From: Peronospora farinosa
Lineage: Eukaryota; Oomycota; Peronosporomycetes; Peronosporales; Peronosporaceae
Length of the DNA stretch: 64,000 nt
Assembly: GCA_947646735.1 (NCBI GenBank)
Contig: CANTFK010000991.1
Location: 248,001 to 312,000 of the forward strand
Direction: 5' to 3'
Part shown: one piece after another, positions 61,376-64,000 of the stretch
How the letters are laid out: each line of letters begins with the position of its first letter
How positions within the stretch are numbered: position 1 is the stretch's first letter
Position numbers and translations under genes: made by a program
The notes under the pieces: generated by a model
Told to the model about the DNA's origin: nothing
Seen by the model: the letters and a program-made list of their open reading frames with translations, nothing else
Database searches by the model: none

Positions 61376-62272
61376 TGCCAATCTTGTGACTCGACTCCAT
61401 GCCCAACTCATGACGAATGGCGACGACACATCGCCGAGTGTCCACTCAGTGATCGTGAACGAAGTTGGATTGCGAAGTATGAGCGAAGTCTGGGCGAACG
61501 GAGAAGCGCAGTTATTCGTGGTGCGCCCTGCTGGCGGCACCACTCGCGACAGCGGAGTCGATCTCCGCGGGATCATCAGCGCAGGGCAGCGACACGTTCT
61601 CCTGCCCGTCCAGTTGCGCGATTCTCGCCTCGCAATCGTGATATGTATTCACCGCGACATTCTCGATCACGGCATCGATCTCGTTCGCGACATCGTTTGC
61701 GTTCGCGACATCGTTCTCGTTCTTGTCATCGTTCCCGTTTCCGACAACGTGAATCTCCTTACCGCTATCGTTTGTCACGAGAGCGTTCGCGTGCTCGCCC
61801 GCCTTGGAATAGCCCGACTTCGTGGCTTCATACGACAGAACCACATCTGGAACGTCACGAAGGAGCGAGGAACGTGGTTCCCATGTATCCTGCTCGGGAG
61901 GGAATCCAAGCCAACGTACTCGGTACCTACGCACGGATGGAACCGCACGCTTCTCATGAGCCGACTGCAGTAATGGTTGTGGAGGGTCCTCGTGACCCAC
62001 AATGCGGTCTACAATCCAGCGCACCTGTCCCTCCGCATCAACAAGCGGAGGAGGGCTCTCGCGGTGGTAGAGCTGGCGTCCTGGTTGCTCAGGACGATGT
62101 TGATCAGGCCGTGAATATAGCTGCCGATGCTCAGCTGGAGGCTGAGGCTGCCAGTGAACGTGCTGCCCAGGCGGAGAAGACTTCGAGTGAGACCCGGCAG
62201 TCGAACCGTGAACTGCTCGAGCGGATAAGGATTCTGGAGCGCCAGATGCTTGGTCAGGTTCAGACGGGATAG
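61376..62272 (+). CDS. Antisense gene of Gypsy D, Cys/His, RS and coiled-coil parts
   Basis: The frame is open from about 61337 to 62272; the first dozen codons come from doubtful homopolymers. It has a Cys/His cluster (CQSCDSTPCPTH, then HIAEC, spacing CX2CX4CX2HX5HX3C) near 61379. An Arg/Ser/His-rich tract (HSRSRHRSRSRHRLRS) lies near 61640-61780. A Pro/His-rich middle lies opposite the chromodomain. The coiled-coil C-terminus (AADAQLEAEAASERAAQAEK, RELLERIRILERQML) is opposite the linker. It is open for about 760 bp facing pol's frame at 61512-62357. It is the best preserved example of the antisense gene here. Function unknown; nucleic-acid binding is a guess from composition. Confidence 0.6.
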   Translation, partial: CQSCDSTPCPTHDEWRRHIAECPLSDRERSWIAKYERSLGERRSAVIRGAPCWRHHSRQRSRSPRDHQRRAATRSPARPVARFSPRNRDMYSPRHSRSRHRSRSRHRLRSRHRSRSCHRSRFRQRESPYRYRLSRERSRARPPWNSPTSWLHTTEPHLERHEGARNVVPMYPAREGIQANVLGTYARMEPHASHEPTAVMVVEGPRDPQCGLQSSAPVPPHQQAEEGSRGGRAGVLVAQDDVDQAVNIAADAQLEAEAASERAAQAEKTSSETRQSNRELLERIRILERQMLGQVQTG

Positions 62273-62500
62273 AGACCCCGCCCCATGTCATCGGCGCGTC
62301 GAGCGCGACGGGAAGGCCGTTCGACTTACGAACTCCTGAAGCCGGCGTCGGAGCCAAACCGTGAAGCGTAGCCGGACGATATTCCTTCAGCCGCCCGACA
62401 TAGAATGTCGGGTGGAGTCGCAGTGAAGAGGGGACGTCGAGTGTATAAGCGTCGCCAATTGCCTTCAGAACCTTGAATGGACCGATGAAGCGTGGCGCGA
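61512..62500 (-). CDS. pol: Gypsy D integrase GPY/F module, linker and chromodomain
   Basis: The frame at 61512-62357 carries the Pro/His linker and the chromodomain (RWIVDRIVGHED, YRVRWLGFPPEQDTWEPRSS, at about 61860-62060). The N-terminal continuation to about 62500 gives LAPRFIGPFKV and HPTFYVGRLKEY and joins the integrase core frame by a -1 shift at G_AAA_AAC (62501-62507, minus). The C-terminal tail is an Asn/Asp-rich run, the complement of the antisense RS tract. C has a much shorter tail. Confidence 0.8.
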
Positions 62501-64000
62501 GTTTTTCGCGCCCAGATTAGTGAGCGCTGAATCCCTTAAACCTTCCGTAGATAATAATACACGGTCACCTTTCTCAAACTTGCTCATGTTCTTTCTTCCA
62601 TGTTTGTCAGCGTTCTCCTTCTGTTGGTCTACAGCAGTTTGTAGTGCGTCGCGTACAAACCTGGTGATGGCTTGACGTTGGAGTATAAATTCCGACACGG
62701 CCATGTCATCAATTGGTCGCGCCGACTCAATCGGCGCGTAGTTGGCAGTAGGGGAACGTTTACCCGAAGACGGTTCGATCAATGTCTGCGCAGTCCATCG
62801 AGCTAATGGGGACGCCACGTCTGATGGCGTCAAAATGGCCGTCTTTGCCTTGGATCGTGTTACTGCATTCGCGCTCAAAATACCGTGAGCTGCACTCGAT
62901 CCTTGTTTATCACCTTTATCCCCCCCCAGAGTGGAGCCACTAGGTGTTGTGGGTCGCCCCACGGCCAGGACAGTAGGAACACGAGGGTGACGAGCCGAAT
63001 TTACAAAAAATGGCGTCAACCCTGTTGACGCGTGTACGGCGTTGTTGAGTGCGAACTCAGCGAGTGGTAAAAATGCACTCCAACTTGTAAATGACGTAGC
63101 ATAACTCCGAAGAACATCTTCGAGGACTCGGTTCACGCGCTCGGTCTGCCCATCCGTTTCCGGATGGGATGCCGTCGACATCAGCAGTTTTGTCCCGAGG
63201 AGCTCGAAAAGTGATGTCCAAAATGCGGACGTAAATCGCGGATCACGGTCCGAAACAATGTTTTCTGGAAGGCCATGATGACGGAACACCGCGTCGATGA
63301 AGTGCGCCGCGGTCTCTGCCGCGGTGACCTTAGCGTGAACAGGCACGAGATGTGTCATCTTGCTGAATCTGTCAACAAAGACCAAGATGCCCGTTCGAGC
63401 TTGGCTATCGGGCGCAAGCCCGAAGATAAAGTCCATCGAAACCGATCTCCAGGCCTCTGCTGCAATTGGCAACGATCGCAAGGGAGCCTGTGACGATGGA
63501 GATGGCTTCACACGCTGGCATATTTCGCACGTTCGGATCCAGTTGCGTACCCACTTATACATGTGGGGCCAGAAGAAGTCTCGAGACACAGCCGCGAAAG
63601 TCTTTTCGCGGCCTAAATGGCCGCCAGCAGGAGCATCGTGATACTCGTGAATGATTCTTGCACGCAAATCCATGTCATTGGCAATCACCGTGCGAGGAGC
63701 ATCGAATTGGTCGATGCTATACAGAAGCAAATCGCCATCTAAACTGTATCGATGAATATGGTCGCGCTTGGTACGGGATAATGCTCCCAGTGCAGCATCG
63801 CTGGGAGCACGCAGATACTCGATAATGTCTGCATAATCTGAGTCACTCTTGTACGCTGAGACGATCTCATCAAATAAACACGGCTCGGGTGTAACCCGAG
63901 TTAAGTTCAGCGATACACACATTGCACATCGGTCATCATCGTCCTCGTCATCAGTAGCCTGGCGACTCAGAGCAGTCCGAGGATCGTAGTCGGGACGTCG
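62465..64000 (-). CDS. pol: Gypsy D integrase (zinc domain and core), 5' partial
   Basis: The frame is open to the window edge. It begins in the RNase H/integrase junction ([20 protein letters not shown]), then the HHCC zinc domain (HDAPAGGHLGREKT, CEICQRVKPS) and the core: first Asp in SMDFIFGLAPDSQ, second in SDRDPRF, Glu in DGQTERVNRV. Unlike Gypsy C, all three catalytic residues are present, and neither of C's nonsense codons occurs. It terminates at 62465, shortly after G_AAA_AAC, exactly as in C. If recoding takes place, this is a potentially functional integrase. Confidence 0.9.
   Translation of the reverse strand, partial: RRPDYDPRTALSRQATDDEDDDDRCAMCVSLNLTRVTPEPCLFDEIVSAYKSDSDYADIIEYLRAPSDAALGALSRTKRDHIHRYSLDGDLLLYSIDQFDAPRTVIANDMDLRARIIHEYHDAPAGGHLGREKTFAAVSRDFFWPHMYKWVRNWIRTCEICQRVKPSPSSQAPLRSLPIAAEAWRSVSMDFIFGLAPDSQARTGILVFVDRFSKMTHLVPVHAKVTAAETAAHFIDAVFRHHGLPENIVSDRDPRFTSAFWTSLFELLGTKLLMSTASHPETDGQTERVNRVLEDVLRSYATSFTSWSAFLPLAEFALNNAVHASTGLTPFFVNSARHPRVPTVLAVGRPTTPSGSTLGGDKGDKQGSSAAHGILSANAVTRSKAKTAILTPSDVASPLARWTAQTLIEPSSGKRSPTANYAPIESARPIDDMAVSEFILQRQAITRFVRDALQTAVDQQKENADKHGRKNMSKFEKGDRVLLSTEGLRDSALTNLGAKNSRHASSVHSRF

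Noticed and set aside
61152..61445. Minus-strand frame with Phe-rich run
   Set aside because: Produced by the suspect A-runs at 61330-61375.
1..64000. CRISPR arrays, bacterial operons, rRNA genes
   Set aside because: None seen; repeats are LTRs, minisatellite or short tandem units, and the gene content is eukaryotic.

Overview
The window is eukaryotic and most likely from an oomycete (Peronosporales; Phytophthora or downy-mildew type). I infer this from intron-less MFS sugar-porter genes of oomycete style, packed Ty3/Gypsy chromoviruses and Ty1/Copia elements, and a candidate oomycete-type initiator next to a TATA box. I cannot fix genus or species. Almost all of the 64 kb is LTR retrotransposon. 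I recognise six Gypsy elements (A to F) and three Copia elements (Copia-1 to -3). The host genes are one intact sugar transporter, one transporter copy split by Copia-2, one transporter 5' relic and one ferric-reductase/NADPH-oxidase-like 3' fragment.

Layout. 1-6295: Gypsy A (+), truncated by the window edge, ending in two directly abutting LTRs. 6296-31626: an old Gypsy E (+) opened by later insertions. Gypsy B (-, 6559-27054) sits in E with a GCATA target duplication. Gypsy C (+, 14310-26617) sits in B's right LTR. Copia-1 (-, 20999-25508) sits in C. 31627-34137: minisatellite and unidentified degenerate sequence. 34138-40298: sugar transporter (-) split by Copia-2 (34648-39318; identical 192-bp LTRs, ATACC duplication). 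40299-42864: transporter upstream DNA with a 611-bp insert, hairpins and a transporter relic. 42865-48099: Copia-3 (-; 376-bp LTRs that read as identical, CGTGC duplication). 49442-49636: reductase fragment. 50288-51844: intact sugar transporter (-). 53695-60577: Gypsy F (-). 60578-64000: Gypsy D (-), a near-identical relative of C, inserted next to F and running off the window.

The most interesting signal is an extra gene on the strand opposite pol. It runs from just inside the 3' LTR back across the chromodomain and the integrase-chromodomain linker. I find it, intact or broken, in all six Gypsy elements. A, B and F share an acidic VDY..ES motif. C, D and E share a W-x2-Y-x-L-[S/T]-G-A motif. 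In every case the stretch opposite the linker can encode a coiled coil, and C, D and F add an Arg/Ser-rich tract. Two other points stand out. In all three Copia elements the gag start codon lies inside the primer-binding site, which matches the anticodon arm of initiator tRNA-Met. C and D also share a G_AAA_AAC site where a -1 shift joins integrase to its chromodomain.

Most element genes are pseudogenes. Copia-2 is nearly intact, with one in-frame stop. Names A-F and Copia-1 to -3 are mine. Similarity statements come from reading the sequence, not from database searches.
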